Virus record (IMG/VR): IMGVR_UViG_3300027972_000014
Coordinates: 1 to 55,182 of that record
Length of the DNA: 55,182 bases
Reading direction: 5' to 3' (one strand)
Source: a virus
The notes under the pieces were generated by a model. The model searched no databases. It was given only the letters and a program-made list of their open reading frames with translations, and had not been told where the DNA came from. The translations under genes and the position numbers were made by a program. Of this stretch, positions 24,071-32,988 are shown piece by piece; the first letter of the stretch is position 1; every line of letters begins with the position of its first letter.

Positions 24071-24902
24071 CTGTTACCCCTTGTAATAACTGATACCCCA
24101 TAAAATCAGGCGTTGATTTTTTGGCAATCTCTTGTCCCCAATAGTCGAGCGGTTCATTGCCAAGAGTATACCGCCGCTTCATCCGGTCAATCAGAGCCGC
24201 TTTGTAGTTCGGCCAATTCCAGGTTTCATTACCAGGATAATGGAAACGCTTTTGCATCCCCTCAAATTCCTCTGGTAACAGGTTATACGAGGCGTCAACT
24301 AAACAAAGGTTATTAACATTTGGCGGAATTTCTGCCTGGGCAATATGCCGCGCTTTCATATCGGGATAAGAGGCCAGGATAACGGCTTCACTTAACCCGG
24401 TTGGGTTATACAATGCCTCGCGCCTGACAGGTGGGCCGTGTAACCTGTCGTGTACCTGTCCCATTGCCCAGCCATAGCCGGTTGTCGCCCCGTTTTGCTT
24501 AAATTCTAAACAATACTCACGCAATGTTTCTATATTTCGACGTGGCACATACCAATTGCTATGCGTGCTCATAATAACTTTATGACCGTCTTTGGTTGCC
24601 GCCCACCTGCCAATAGCCAGGTTACGCATGTGGAATTTGGTGAACCCGGACATTGTATTGCCGTCCATTATTGTCAAGGCTTCATCGCCCTCGCCTGGTT
24701 TATGATGCCACGTTGACGGGTCAGAGATAAGGGTAATGTTGCTATATTTATTTAGCAACTTATCAATGCCGGTTGAGTCGGCGGTTGACTGGATAAGATA
24801 AACCCGGTCGGCAAATTCGGCTTGACTGGCGATACACTCGTAAGCAGTCCACTGATAACCCCACTTATGAAGCGGGCCGCAGGCGCAAGAAATAGCTATC
24901 AT
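24060..24902 (-). CDS. Glycosyltransferase-like protein (GT-A fold likely)
   Basis: The 280-aa protein opens MIAISCACGPLHKWGYQWTA with a strand then a helix, has YLIQSTADST and HMRNLAIGRWAA, and ends with long helices. The mixed pattern resembles glycosyltransferases of phage and polysaccharide clusters, but no clear DxD is evident (MSTHSNW stands where one might expect it). The context of transferases supports a sugar-related role. Moderate certainty only. Confidence 0.5.
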   Translation of the reverse strand: MIAISCACGPLHKWGYQWTAYECIASQAEFADRVYLIQSTADSTGIDKLLNKYSNITLISDPSTWHHKPGEGDEALTIMDGNTMSGFTKFHMRNLAIGRWAATKDGHKVIMSTHSNWYVPRRNIETLREYCLEFKQNGATTGYGWAMGQVHDRLHGPPVRREALYNPTGLSEAVILASYPDMKARHIAQAEIPPNVNNLCLVDASYNLLPEEFEGMQKRFHYPGNETWNWPNYKAALIDRMKRRYTLGNEPLDYWGQEIAKKSTPDFMGYQLLQGVTDGW

Positions 24903-25507
24903 AATACCTCATCTCTTTGGCGATAAATACCGGCCATACCTATCAAGTTGGTATCTATTATCTGTATATCTAATGGCCTATTTATTAAGGCAGAAATTTT
25001 GTTTATCGTATTATAAACCGGCGGGCAGGCGATTGAACTGTAATCGTGGAAAAGGATTAGACCGCCAATTTTAAGCCAATTAAACCAGGGCAGGTCGCGC
25101 CCTACTCGCTTGTGGTCTCCGTCTACAAAAATCATATCAAGTTCCGGGCCAGTATATTCCGCTAAATATTTCCAGGAATAAACCTTAAACACTTTCACAT
25201 TTTTATACTGTGCCAAATTTCGGCATGATAAATCGAACTCGGCAGGCTTGGGTTCAAGTGTGACTATTTTAGCCAACGGCGCAGCCTGAGCCATAATAGA
25301 GGCCGAAAAGCCCAACGCTGTGCCTATTTCCAAAATATTAGCATCAGACCGGTTGTACTGTTGCGCCAGAACAAATAGGGACATCGCCTGGTAAGGCAGA
25401 ATTTGCGCCTTGATTTCCCGGCTGTTGTTCAGGGCTACTGCCACCTGGGGGAACGTCGTCTCTAGCTCTTTGGCTATCTCGTTCCCGCTCTTGTTTTGCT
25501 CGTTCAC
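24899..25507 (-). CDS. SAM-dependent methyltransferase (paralog of 22905-23516)
   Basis: The 202-aa protein starts with GTG (GGAG upstream) inside the 3' end of the previous gene. Motif I is ILEIGTALGFSAS; LDMIFVDGDH and LILFHDYSS follow. It is clearly a duplicate of 22905-23516. The first 164 bases are also read in another frame as the tail of the gene 25344-25994. Confidence 0.8.
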   Translation of the reverse strand: MNEQNKSGNEIAKELETTFPQVAVALNNSREIKAQILPYQAMSLFVLAQQYNRSDANILEIGTALGFSASIMAQAAPLAKIVTLEPKPAEFDLSCRNLAQYKNVKVFKVYSWKYLAEYTGPELDMIFVDGDHKRVGRDLPWFNWLKIGGLILFHDYSSIACPPVYNTINKISALINRPLDIQIIDTNLIGMAGIYRQRDEVL

Positions 25508-25994
25508 GAATTTGCTCCACTTCTAAATTTGATAATTTTTTTAGTGTTGCCACTACCGATGACTTACAATTATTCAGGTCACACCTGATAATGCTCCATT
25601 TTTTATCGGTATAAAAAAAGTGCTTATTTTCTTTCTCTAAAGCGGGGTCTAAAATATCAAATACCCCACGCCCAACCACATAACGATGGGTAGGGTCATT
25701 GTATGACGTTTCGCTGTCCCAGAATGGCAACTTAATTCCCAAATAACCACCCGGCTTGAGGATACGCCAGCACTCATTAAGTGCTTCTAGTAAAGTCAAG
25801 TCAAGATGTTCTAAAACCGCCCTGGCGCTGATTGTCTCAAAACTCTCATTCTCCCAGGGCCAGGGTAATACATTCAAGTCCCAGGCAATATCAATAGTTG
25901 GACTATGATAATACAAGTCGTGATTGACTGCATTGGCCGCGCAATGAGTGCCGGCGCCTAAATTAAGAATTGCCCTGGTTTGTTCTTCTATCAT
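25344..25994 (-). CDS. SAM-dependent methyltransferase (type 11) with overprinted tail
   Basis: The 216-aa protein has a short motif I (ILNLGAGTH), the sequence DLNVLPWPWENESFETISA and WRILKPGGYLGIKLPF, characteristic of type-11 methyltransferases in glycan clusters. The last 50 or so residues (REDxxRARDDVPPGGSS-like, proline and glutamine rich) overlap the next gene in a different frame and lack conserved features. It is paralogous to 25991-26440. Confidence 0.75.
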   Translation of the reverse strand: MIEEQTRAILNLGAGTHCAANAVNHDLYYHSPTIDIAWDLNVLPWPWENESFETISARAVLEHLDLTLLEALNECWRILKPGGYLGIKLPFWDSETSYNDPTHRYVVGRGVFDILDPALEKENKHFFYTDKKWSIIRCDLNNCKSSVVATLKKLSNLEVEQIRERAKQERERDSQRARDDVPPGGSSPEQQPGNQGANSALPGDVPICSGATVQPV

Positions 25995-26440
25995 TTTATC
26001 GGCCTCAATACCGCTTTCAGGTTACGCTCTTTAATAACACCACTGCTGACTATTGTCCATTTATACTTCGTGTAGTACCCGTTAGTTTGTCCATATCTGG
26101 TTGCCGGGTCTACAAAGTCAATCGCTTTTTCTGACCAGTACCATCTATGAGTAGGGTCATCGTGAATATTGATACTGGTAAATACCGGATACTTTAGTAC
26201 CAGAGACCCCCCTGGCTTGATTATTCGCCAGCACTCGTTTAGTGTTTCTATGAGGTTTAGTTTCAGGTGTTCGGCAACGCTAATTAACTGTACCTCATCA
26301 AAAGAATTATCAGGCCAGGGCCAGGGTAAAATATTCAGGTCGTGGGTTACGTCTATTTCTGGGCGGTGCTTGGTCAGGTCGTGGTTAATCACGTCGCCTG
26401 TCATCACCCTATCACCACACCCCAGGTTAAGGATGTGCAT
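25991..26440 (-). CDS. SAM-dependent methyltransferase (type 11)
   Basis: The 149-aa protein has ILNLGCGDRVM (motif I), DLNILPWPWPDNSFDEVQ and WRIIKPGGSLVLKYP, the same pattern as 25344-25994, so the pair arose by duplication. It lacks the C-terminal extension. It overlaps its neighbours by 4 and 14 bp. Confidence 0.8.
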   Translation of the reverse strand: MHILNLGCGDRVMTGDVINHDLTKHRPEIDVTHDLNILPWPWPDNSFDEVQLISVAEHLKLNLIETLNECWRIIKPGGSLVLKYPVFTSINIHDDPTHRWYWSEKAIDFVDPATRYGQTNGYYTKYKWTIVSSGVIKERNLKAVLRPIK

Positions 26441-28070
26441 TGGCTGCCTCCCATTTCTGCACCGCCGCCCACGCCTCTTTACTATCCAACCGCGCCGGGC
26501 CAGGTAAGGCGTGTTTGTCCCACCGCCGCGCTGTCATATTATGGTGAATGATAGCCAACGGGCCAGGCGGCAATGGGTAACGGTCGCTGGCATTGAATTG
26601 GTTCATCAGGACAAAAGTCCTCATCTGGTTAGTGTAAAACGAGCGTATCAAAGCACCCTGGTCGCGCTTGGCCCATTTCTGGTATTCCTCATTCCAACCT
26701 GCAAAAAATCTGGCGGTCGCATCGCAACGGCGAAAAGCAAACACCCCGCCGCCGTATTGCATCACCTGGTTAGTGCCGACCATGTCCTCGGTCTGGTCAC
26801 ATTCACGGTCATTGTCACCCCGGCGCATTTTGGCTAAATAGTGCCGTTCATCTTGGTCTTTGCAAATAATAAATTCCCACCCATCAGCCAAGAATTGAAA
26901 AACACTATCAAGCGGTTCGGTTGGTTCGGTATCAGCATCCAGATAGAGAACATAACGCCATTCTTTAGGAGCGAGTTCGTCTACTGCCAACTTTGCCAAC
27001 CGTCCCCCAATGTCACGGTCTGATTGCTTGATAAAAATATCCTCACCGGCGTTAATAGGTTCTGCGCCCACGAAGGCAATAGGAACATCTGGGTTGAATT
27101 GCTTAAAAGCCGGTATAAGACGCCTGGCGCAATCTCTGGATGGAGTACCAAAAGCCACACAATATGCGCCGCTATTGCCGCGCCAGCCAGGTAAGTTTTC
27201 CTTGACTGCCGGTTGTGTCCCCCATAAAAACTTCTCAAATGCTCTGATGTGGTCTAGTTTCCAGTTCTCGCGACTATACCCCTCTACTGCTGCCCTCAAC
27301 TGTTCCAGGTTAGCCGGTTTATCATTCAAGGCATATTCAAATACTTTAAGTAAGTCCTGATAGTCGCCCGCCTTAAAGCGGTAGATACCGTGTATATCCG
27401 GTAGGTCGTCCAGCATCCCCACGTTGCGCGGGATAATAACAGGTATGCCACAACTGAGCACCTCCAACGGGGGCATTGGTACGCCTTCAATACGGCTGGC
27501 GCAGATGAACAGGTCGAGTGATTGGTAAAAGTTTGGTAAGTCCTTCCAGGCATATCCTTTTGTAGGTACAGGCCAATCGCGCCCGCTCGCCCGCCAGTCA
27601 CAGGTACGCCCTGCAACAGATTGAACCAATTGCGTTATCAGGTCTTCGCCCTTGCGGTTATCGCTGTAAGAATAACCACTTAGACCAACCACACGCCCGC
27701 GTTTCTTTTTAACCGGCGTGAATACACTACGCTCAACCGCCGGTCTGACCATCTCTACCGGGCCAAATGGGGTCAGGTGAGGCTTGTATATTTGCGCTGT
27801 TAAGGTACGCAAGCCCACCCTTTGGGCTACACCATCCCAAAGGTTTGTTTTGTTTTTGTCGTTGGTATCACGGTGCGTAAACCACGCCGCTGTTAGCGTA
27901 TCTTTCCAGGTTCGTTTTTGTAATTCCAGGTAAGGGAAGAAATAGTTGAGTTTAGCCGTTACGCTTGGCACTTCGTCAATAGTCCACTTAGTTTCTTCGG
28001 CTAGGGTACGAGCCAATCTAGGCAAAACACGGTCGGCGTTAAGACGACCACAAACGATGTGTATATTCAC
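26427..28070 (-). CDS. Bifunctional glycosyltransferase (GT-B plus GT-A domains)
   Basis: The 547-aa protein fuses two transferases. Residues about 1-290 are GT4-like (GT-B), with YSDNRKGEDLITQL and the nucleotide-binding ICASRIEGVPMPPLEVLSCG (near 210-230). Residues about 300-540 are GT-A/GT8-like with VLYLDADTEP carrying a DxD metal site and YGGGVFAFRR. It overlaps the methyltransferase downstream and abuts the GT8-like gene upstream. It could build a disaccharide on host or virion glycans. Confidence 0.8.
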   Translation of the reverse strand: MNIHIVCGRLNADRVLPRLARTLAEETKWTIDEVPSVTAKLNYFFPYLELQKRTWKDTLTAAWFTHRDTNDKNKTNLWDGVAQRVGLRTLTAQIYKPHLTPFGPVEMVRPAVERSVFTPVKKKRGRVVGLSGYSYSDNRKGEDLITQLVQSVAGRTCDWRASGRDWPVPTKGYAWKDLPNFYQSLDLFICASRIEGVPMPPLEVLSCGIPVIIPRNVGMLDDLPDIHGIYRFKAGDYQDLLKVFEYALNDKPANLEQLRAAVEGYSRENWKLDHIRAFEKFLWGTQPAVKENLPGWRGNSGAYCVAFGTPSRDCARRLIPAFKQFNPDVPIAFVGAEPINAGEDIFIKQSDRDIGGRLAKLAVDELAPKEWRYVLYLDADTEPTEPLDSVFQFLADGWEFIICKDQDERHYLAKMRRGDNDRECDQTEDMVGTNQVMQYGGGVFAFRRCDATARFFAGWNEEYQKWAKRDQGALIRSFYTNQMRTFVLMNQFNASDRYPLPPGPLAIIHHNMTARRWDKHALPGPARLDSKEAWAAVQKWEAANAHP

Positions 28071-28672
28071 TATTTAGCCCTTCCAAAAAGGTGTTCTATC
28101 AATTCTCCGCCATTCCAACAGCGGCCTAATAAGCCAATCCTGACAGGTTCTCTATGTAACGCCCTGAGCAATGCTGCCTGGTCTTGTCCGTGCCAGCGTT
28201 GCCATTCTTCGCGCCAGGCAACAAATAGGTTGAGACATCTCAACCGGTTAAATGCCATCACCCCGGCTTGTAACTGTAATGGATAAGGGTTTCCCAGTTC
28301 TATCAAAGTTTCCCCGCGTTCCTCATTCCCTACGTGGCTCATCAGGTCACGCCCCTGGTTGACACTATAAGTTAATACCAGGTCGAATGTATTAAGCATT
28401 TTAACGAGCGGGTTAAGGTCGGTATTGATACGGGTATCAGCATCCAAATAAATAACCTTGTCCCAATCCACTATCCGGTCTATGTTCAGCTTTGCCCACC
28501 TCGCCCCCGCGCCCGGCTCATCAAATTTGATAAGTTGCGCGTCGCCTATCGGCTTCTCCCCAACTGTACAGACCGGCAAATCATTATACTTTTTCAGCGA
28601 AGCAATGCTGGCAGTTGCCTCGTCTCTGGCATTGTCTCCATAAGCCACATAGACAACCCCTACGCTTTCCAT
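28070..28672 (-). CDS. GT8-like glycosyltransferase
   Basis: The 200-aa protein has a GT-A core with VIYLDADTRIN (DxD) and LQLQAGVMAFNR, matching the second half of the bifunctional enzyme at 26427-28070, so one arose from the other. It starts the glycan cassette and overlaps the gene at 28660-29268 by 13 bp. Confidence 0.8.
   Translation of the reverse strand: MESVGVVYVAYGDNARDEATASIASLKKYNDLPVCTVGEKPIGDAQLIKFDEPGAGARWAKLNIDRIVDWDKVIYLDADTRINTDLNPLVKMLNTFDLVLTYSVNQGRDLMSHVGNEERGETLIELGNPYPLQLQAGVMAFNRLRCLNLFVAWREEWQRWHGQDQAALLRALHREPVRIGLLGRCWNGGELIEHLFGRAK
28229..28244. repeat. Dyad motif copy 3
   Basis: GTTGAGACATCTCAAC inside the GT8-like gene. On the minus strand it is read as LRCLN, a different reading frame from copies 1, 2 and 4. 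Confidence 0.8.
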
Positions 28673-29268
28673 ATTGACGGCAACGCCAGAACATAAGGCT
28701 TAACTTGATAAAGCACTCTCAAAAATGCCAGCCGTTCGTCGCCCTTTTCTTCTCGCCATAACCTAAATAATTCCTCTGTTGCCGTACACTGGCGAGCAAA
28801 GACCAGCCTTGTATCATAGACAGGCACTCTCATTTCGTGAATGATAGCCTGGGTATACTGTCGTTCTTTCTCTGTGCCGATGTCACGCGCCAGTAGGTTG
28901 TAGTCGGTAATCGGGACGGCAATTTCCCAACGGTCGAGCAGGTGTAATCCTATCGGTATCAGGTTCTTATTTAGCGGAAAGTCAGGAGACCATATAACGG
29001 TCTTTTCAAACTTGACTTCTAGCCCGCCCTCAATTACTTCCAACCCATCATATTCAAATTTAACATTCTTGCGTAGGACAATTCCAGCATCGGGGGGGAT
29101 AATATCTCGCCTGGCGACGATATTCAATATTTCGCATTGGCCGGTTGCCAACCAATTGCGGGCGTCGTGTTTGCCAACTTCGATAAAGTCACCGGCATAA
29201 CGCATTATCGTCTTGCCGTTCTCTTCGACTATCTGAGATGATAGCAGTTTGACCCAAACCTTACTCAT
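28660..29268 (-). CDS. Hypothetical protein between capsid and glycan genes
   Basis: The 202-aa protein starts MSKVWVKLLSSQIVEENGKT and has a small N-terminal beta domain (AGDFIEVGKHDARNWLATGQCEI) like a family of short phage proteins found after capsid genes; the C-terminal half (RDIGTEKERQYTQAIIHEMRVPVYDTRL) is helical and resembles none I know. It may bridge virion and glycan functions. A G-run/C-run hairpin follows the upstream stop near 29280-29300. Confidence 0.55.
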   Translation of the reverse strand: MSKVWVKLLSSQIVEENGKTIMRYAGDFIEVGKHDARNWLATGQCEILNIVARRDIIPPDAGIVLRKNVKFEYDGLEVIEGGLEVKFEKTVIWSPDFPLNKNLIPIGLHLLDRWEIAVPITDYNLLARDIGTEKERQYTQAIIHEMRVPVYDTRLVFARQCTATEELFRLWREEKGDERLAFLRVLYQVKPYVLALPSIWKA

Positions 29269-29323
29269 ATAGTTTATGGGGGGAGCGACTTGCCCCCCCC
29301 ATCCTTTCGTGTTTGAATTTGGC

Positions 29324-29761
29324 TCAGTCTACAATTTCAGTCCAGTTCGTGGTGGGAACAGCAGCGAAGCGAGGCTCAAGGCCAAACAGGGTATAAGCCA
29401 GTTCGACACCTGAAACCGTGATGACCATTCGCACCTGGACACAATCAAAGTCATTGTTGACATCAAGCTCTTCGGTGCGTAATTCGATACAACACAGGTC
29501 ATCCATATCACCCGGTTGGGTGAATTGCGTCAATTGCTTCCCGGTAATAGCTTTTGCTCCTGTGCCATTGGTATCCTGTGCCTGGCGCAATGATACGGTA
29601 CAGGTGGCCCCAGGGCCAGTATCGCCCAGGTTAAAAACCAAAGCCGCCCGGTGATAAGTAGACAACGACACCCAGGCGCTATCAATTGTCCCCGGTACTT
29701 GCTGGTCGGCAAATTCGGTGAGTAACGGATAGGCTAATTCAGTAAAACGTGCAGTATACAT
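29324..29761 (-). CDS. Hypothetical capsid-associated protein
   Basis: The 145-aa strand-rich protein (STYHRAALVFNLGDTGPGATCTVSLRQA, VQVRMVITVSGVELAY) follows the capsid gene, the usual place for a decoration protein. It has a repeated pattern of strands and no helices. Decoration is inferred from position. Confidence 0.6.
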   Translation of the reverse strand: MYTARFTELAYPLLTEFADQQVPGTIDSAWVSLSTYHRAALVFNLGDTGPGATCTVSLRQAQDTNGTGAKAITGKQLTQFTQPGDMDDLCCIELRTEELDVNNDFDCVQVRMVITVSGVELAYTLFGLEPRFAAVPTTNWTEIVD

Positions 29762-29794
29762 ATTGTGTTACCTCCTTAATATTTGTTTAACAAT

Positions 29795-31111
29795 TTAGCT
29801 CGAAGGCGTTGGGCCAAGTTTAACGAACGGCGAGACGGTCGTGGTCCCGTCACTGTAAGTCAACGGCGCTCGTAACCAGGGCTGACCATCCACACGGCTG
29901 ACACACCGCCACGAGGTCAGGTCATACCGGAAACGGTACGCCTTCGTGCTGTCAATGGTGATGCTGGTGCGGTCTCCAATCAGATACTTTGACCAGTCCA
30001 CCAAAAGCACGCTGCCGTCTTGCCCAGGTAACGGCATTTGCTCCACGTAAAAGACCGGGAAACCGAACAGCGTCGCCGGTGCGCCTTCGCGAGCGTTGGG
30101 AATGAACACATAGGACGGATTACCTACCGGGCCATTGAGCCGTAACAGTTGATCCATCCAACGGCGGTTGAGCATCCAGATTGGGTTTCTCCCCTGGAAG
30201 CTCATCAACATCGTGGTGAAGTCCTGCACCGCCAAAGCGTTGACTGCCTGCGGAGCAACTGAGATAGTCGCCCCTGCCCCGATAACTCCAAGCGGCATAC
30301 CCGCGCCAGTACCATTGATAAAGGCGTTCTGCCGTTCCCAGGAGGTCGCCCCGGCGAATGCAGCCCGCAAGATAGCCTCCAAAGAAACAATGCTATCTTC
30401 CAGGAGTTCGTCGCTGGCTTCGGTGTAACATACCAGCTTATGCGCTACAAGTTCAATCTGGTCAAAGGTCGGGTCGTTTTCGGTTTTGTAAGTCGCTTCC
30501 TCTGTCCAGTTAGCCTGCACGCCGCCCCACCAGTGCGGGACGCCTGCGGTCGTGGTCGTCTGGTGCAACACCGGGAAGGTGATACTGCGCCGTTTCATCG
30601 GGATTTTGGTGGCCCGGCTTTCGCAGACCATATTATCGCCGGTATCCTCCCATTGCAGCAGTGAAGTACCGGACTCGGTAGGAACAAGGAAACCGCCAGA
30701 CGTGCCGACATTTTCAACAGCAGTCTTGGTTTCAGGCCAGCCGCTTTCGCCTGTCTTTGGTTCGGCAGGTTCGCTGTTATCTCGGAATGATTTCAGGAAG
30801 CGGTTAGGTTTGCCCCCGTATTTCACCGCGTGTATTTCAGCCAGGAAGTCACCCAGGCTTTTGAAGCCCGTCGCCTGAGGTTCTGGTTTTGACGAGCCTC
30901 CGGCTGCGATAGCTTTGGCTGCCATTGCCTCGCCGGCCTCTTTGATTTGCAACAGGGCTTCGATGTCTTTGGTCAAGCTTTTGGCATCCTCGACCATTTT
31001 ATAAGCCGGAACTTTCTCGTCGTCGGTCACACCGGCTTTGGTTAAAATGGCTTCGGCGTCTTTGAGCAACTTAGTGTGTTGCTCCTTCAATTCTAAAATT
31101 CGGTCACTCAT
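29795..31111 (-). CDS. HK97-fold major capsid protein
   Basis: The 438-aa protein has an N-terminal coiled-coil delta domain (residues 1-110, LKEQHTKLLKDAEAILTKAG), then the E-loop and P-domain with VENVGTSGGFLVPTESGTSLL, QNAFINGTGAGMPLGVI, WMLNRRWMDQLLRLNGPVGN and LFGFPVFYVEQMP. Cleavage by the protease encoded just upstream would remove the delta domain, likely in the region KPNRFLKSFRDNSEPAEPKT. Confidence 0.95.
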   Translation of the reverse strand: MSDRILELKEQHTKLLKDAEAILTKAGVTDDEKVPAYKMVEDAKSLTKDIEALLQIKEAGEAMAAKAIAAGGSSKPEPQATGFKSLGDFLAEIHAVKYGGKPNRFLKSFRDNSEPAEPKTGESGWPETKTAVENVGTSGGFLVPTESGTSLLQWEDTGDNMVCESRATKIPMKRRSITFPVLHQTTTTAGVPHWWGGVQANWTEEATYKTENDPTFDQIELVAHKLVCYTEASDELLEDSIVSLEAILRAAFAGATSWERQNAFINGTGAGMPLGVIGAGATISVAPQAVNALAVQDFTTMLMSFQGRNPIWMLNRRWMDQLLRLNGPVGNPSYVFIPNAREGAPATLFGFPVFYVEQMPLPGQDGSVLLVDWSKYLIGDRTSITIDSTKAYRFRYDLTSWRCVSRVDGQPWLRAPLTYSDGTTTVSPFVKLGPTPSS

Positions 31112-31117
31112 AATTGT

Positions 31118-32128
31118 TTACCTCCATACATCGGCTTTTAGCCGTTCAATTTTGATTAAGGTTAAATAGTCAACGGGTGCATTCTTTCCCTCTTGCGGCC
31201 CGGTCTCTGGTAAGATGGGTGCAGGGACATTCTTTTGCGGCCCGGTTGTTTCTTCGGTTTCTTCTTCGTCATCATCAGCCAGCATTGCCAGGATACCGGC
31301 ATCGTCAAGAGCTTCTTTGAGCGCATCATAAGCTCGCTTGATACGGTCAGCATTACGGCGAGCCAGGACACGGCCAGCCTTTGCTTCTGTTACCGGCTCA
31401 TCAGCTTTACCTGGTGTAGGTTTGCCTTCGTCGGTGTTTGCATACAACGCCTCAACTTGCGCTATGGCTTCATCCTCCGTGTCGTGTTCGCCTAATGGCT
31501 TGCCGGTTGGTTTGCCGTCGGCGTCAAGCTTGTAGACGCGCCATTTGCCGTCTTCACGGATAGCGCGGTATGGCTTGCCTTCGGTTGGCTCGGCAGATTT
31601 GGCACTTAACGTAGTAGCCGCCTGATTCATCCCAAAAATTGTGGGCGAGTACTCATATAATTTTAGTGTTCTGAGGTTTCTAGCAGTTACTTCTTTGCCG
31701 TCTCTTTGCGCTATCGAATTATCGGAATCCATTGTATCGTAACCGATTGACCAATCACCCACTGCCCCTTGCTTGATACGTTCAAAAGCGCCCTTACCCT
31801 CTGGCGTATCAAGCAAAAATTGGGTCTTTGCCCAAAGAGCGCCGGTTGCCTCCGGGTATTCATTCAATAAGGATTGTGGTAACTCTACTTTCTCAAGTTC
31901 GCGGATAGATAGGGGCTTGCCAATAACCCGTAAAATACTATCCGTATTATGTGAATCAAGTACTCTAATTTTAAGACCACGTTCGCTTAACGTTTTACGA
32001 AAAGCCGATGGGTGGATAATATCATCACCCTCATCTAAGTTGCCCATAACAGCCACGATAGACTCAACGATACCCTGGTCAGTATCAAGTATCTTTGTTT
32101 CAAATGCTCTAAAAACTTTGTGTTCCAT
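31118..32128 (-). CDS. Prohead protease (S78) with C-terminal extension
   Basis: From ATG 32128 the 336-aa protein has the HK97 protease domain in its first 190 residues, with the catalytic-type histidine in VLDSHNTDS and serine in VGDWSIGYDT. The C-terminal part carries a YRAIREDGKWRVYKLDADGK repeat-like domain and an acidic tail (ADDDEEETEETT) that may act as scaffold. Scaffold is otherwise absent, so the fusion probably supplies it. Confidence 0.88.
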   Translation of the reverse strand: MEHKVFRAFETKILDTDQGIVESIVAVMGNLDEGDDIIHPSAFRKTLSERGLKIRVLDSHNTDSILRVIGKPLSIRELEKVELPQSLLNEYPEATGALWAKTQFLLDTPEGKGAFERIKQGAVGDWSIGYDTMDSDNSIAQRDGKEVTARNLRTLKLYEYSPTIFGMNQAATTLSAKSAEPTEGKPYRAIREDGKWRVYKLDADGKPTGKPLGEHDTEDEAIAQVEALYANTDEGKPTPGKADEPVTEAKAGRVLARRNADRIKRAYDALKEALDDAGILAMLADDDEEETEETTGPQKNVPAPILPETGPQEGKNAPVDYLTLIKIERLKADVWR

Positions 32129-32289
32129 CTTCTCCCCCAATTTGGCGAGCCTGCCAATTTGTGTTATAATTACTCAGGGATAGGATTGACCTAGCTAGTC
32201 AACCCGAAAAGTCCGTCACCGATAATGGGCCTTCCCAATTTCACTAAAAAATAATGTCGGTCGCTATCCTTTATCGGGAGGATTTTTCT

Positions 32290-32988
32290 ATGTCCAAAAA
32301 TCATATACCAAATAGAACTTGTATCAGATGTGGTAAACAATTCTTTACTATAAAAAGCAATCCTAAAAAATATTGTTCTTTTGAATGCTATGCTCAATAT
32401 AGACGCGAAGTGGAAAATACGAAATATAACCCAAGTTTCAAAGGGGTTGAATGTATATGTCAAAAATGCGGTAAAATATTTGTTATTAGTCAATGCGAAT
32501 TTGCAGCCGGATATGGAAAATATTGCTCTATGGCTTGCCGTAGACTTCCAAGAGAAGAATACATTTGTAAACTTTGTGGCAAGAAATTCTATCGGTTGCC
32601 ATGCCAAGTTGCCACAGAAGGATATGGTCAATTTTGCTCTATATCTTGTCGCCAAAAATATACTTGTATGACCGCTTTTCGTAGGAAACCGTCCTCTATC
32701 GAACAACTTCTTATAGATTCTCTTGACGCCAAAAATATTAACTACGAATTTCAGTACCCATTTATTAATTGTGTTCTTGATTTCGCTTTTCCGGCCCACA
32801 AATTGGCAGTCGAGGCCGATGGTACATATTGGCATAGCCTTGATAATGTCAAAGAAAAAGATAAGCGTAAAGATAAAAAGTTGATAGAGAATGGTTGGAC
32901 TATCCTTCATTTTACTGAGGATGAAATTCACGCTTCCCCATCGGTTTGTGTTGAAAAAATCGTTGCTCATCTAAATATCCAGAAATAA
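32290..32988 (+). CDS. Free-standing homing endonuclease (EDxHD/Vsr-like) with zinc ribbons
   Basis: The start at 32290 has GGGAGG upstream (alternative 32254). The 232-aa protein has three Cys-rich ribbons (TCIRCGKQF...YCSFECY; ICQKCGK...YCSMAC; ICKLCGKK...FCSISC) and a C-terminal PD-(D/E)XK-type domain: SSIEQLLIDSL, CVLDFAFPAHKLAVEADGTYWH, GWTILHFTEDEI. This is the layout of phage endonucleases of the Vsr/EDxHD class. It is on the opposite strand in the head operon, which marks it as a mobile intruder. Confidence 0.75.
   Translation: MSKNHIPNRTCIRCGKQFFTIKSNPKKYCSFECYAQYRREVENTKYNPSFKGVECICQKCGKIFVISQCEFAAGYGKYCSMACRRLPREEYICKLCGKKFYRLPCQVATEGYGQFCSISCRQKYTCMTAFRRKPSSIEQLLIDSLDAKNINYEFQYPFINCVLDFAFPAHKLAVEADGTYWHSLDNVKEKDKRKDKKLIENGWTILHFTEDEIHASPSVCVEKIVAHLNIQK

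Noticed and set aside
32191-32970. A 259-codon minus-strand frame opposite the endonuclease gene
   Set aside because: It is the antisense shadow of the plus-strand gene, which has clear zinc ribbons and nuclease motifs and a good ribosome-binding site.
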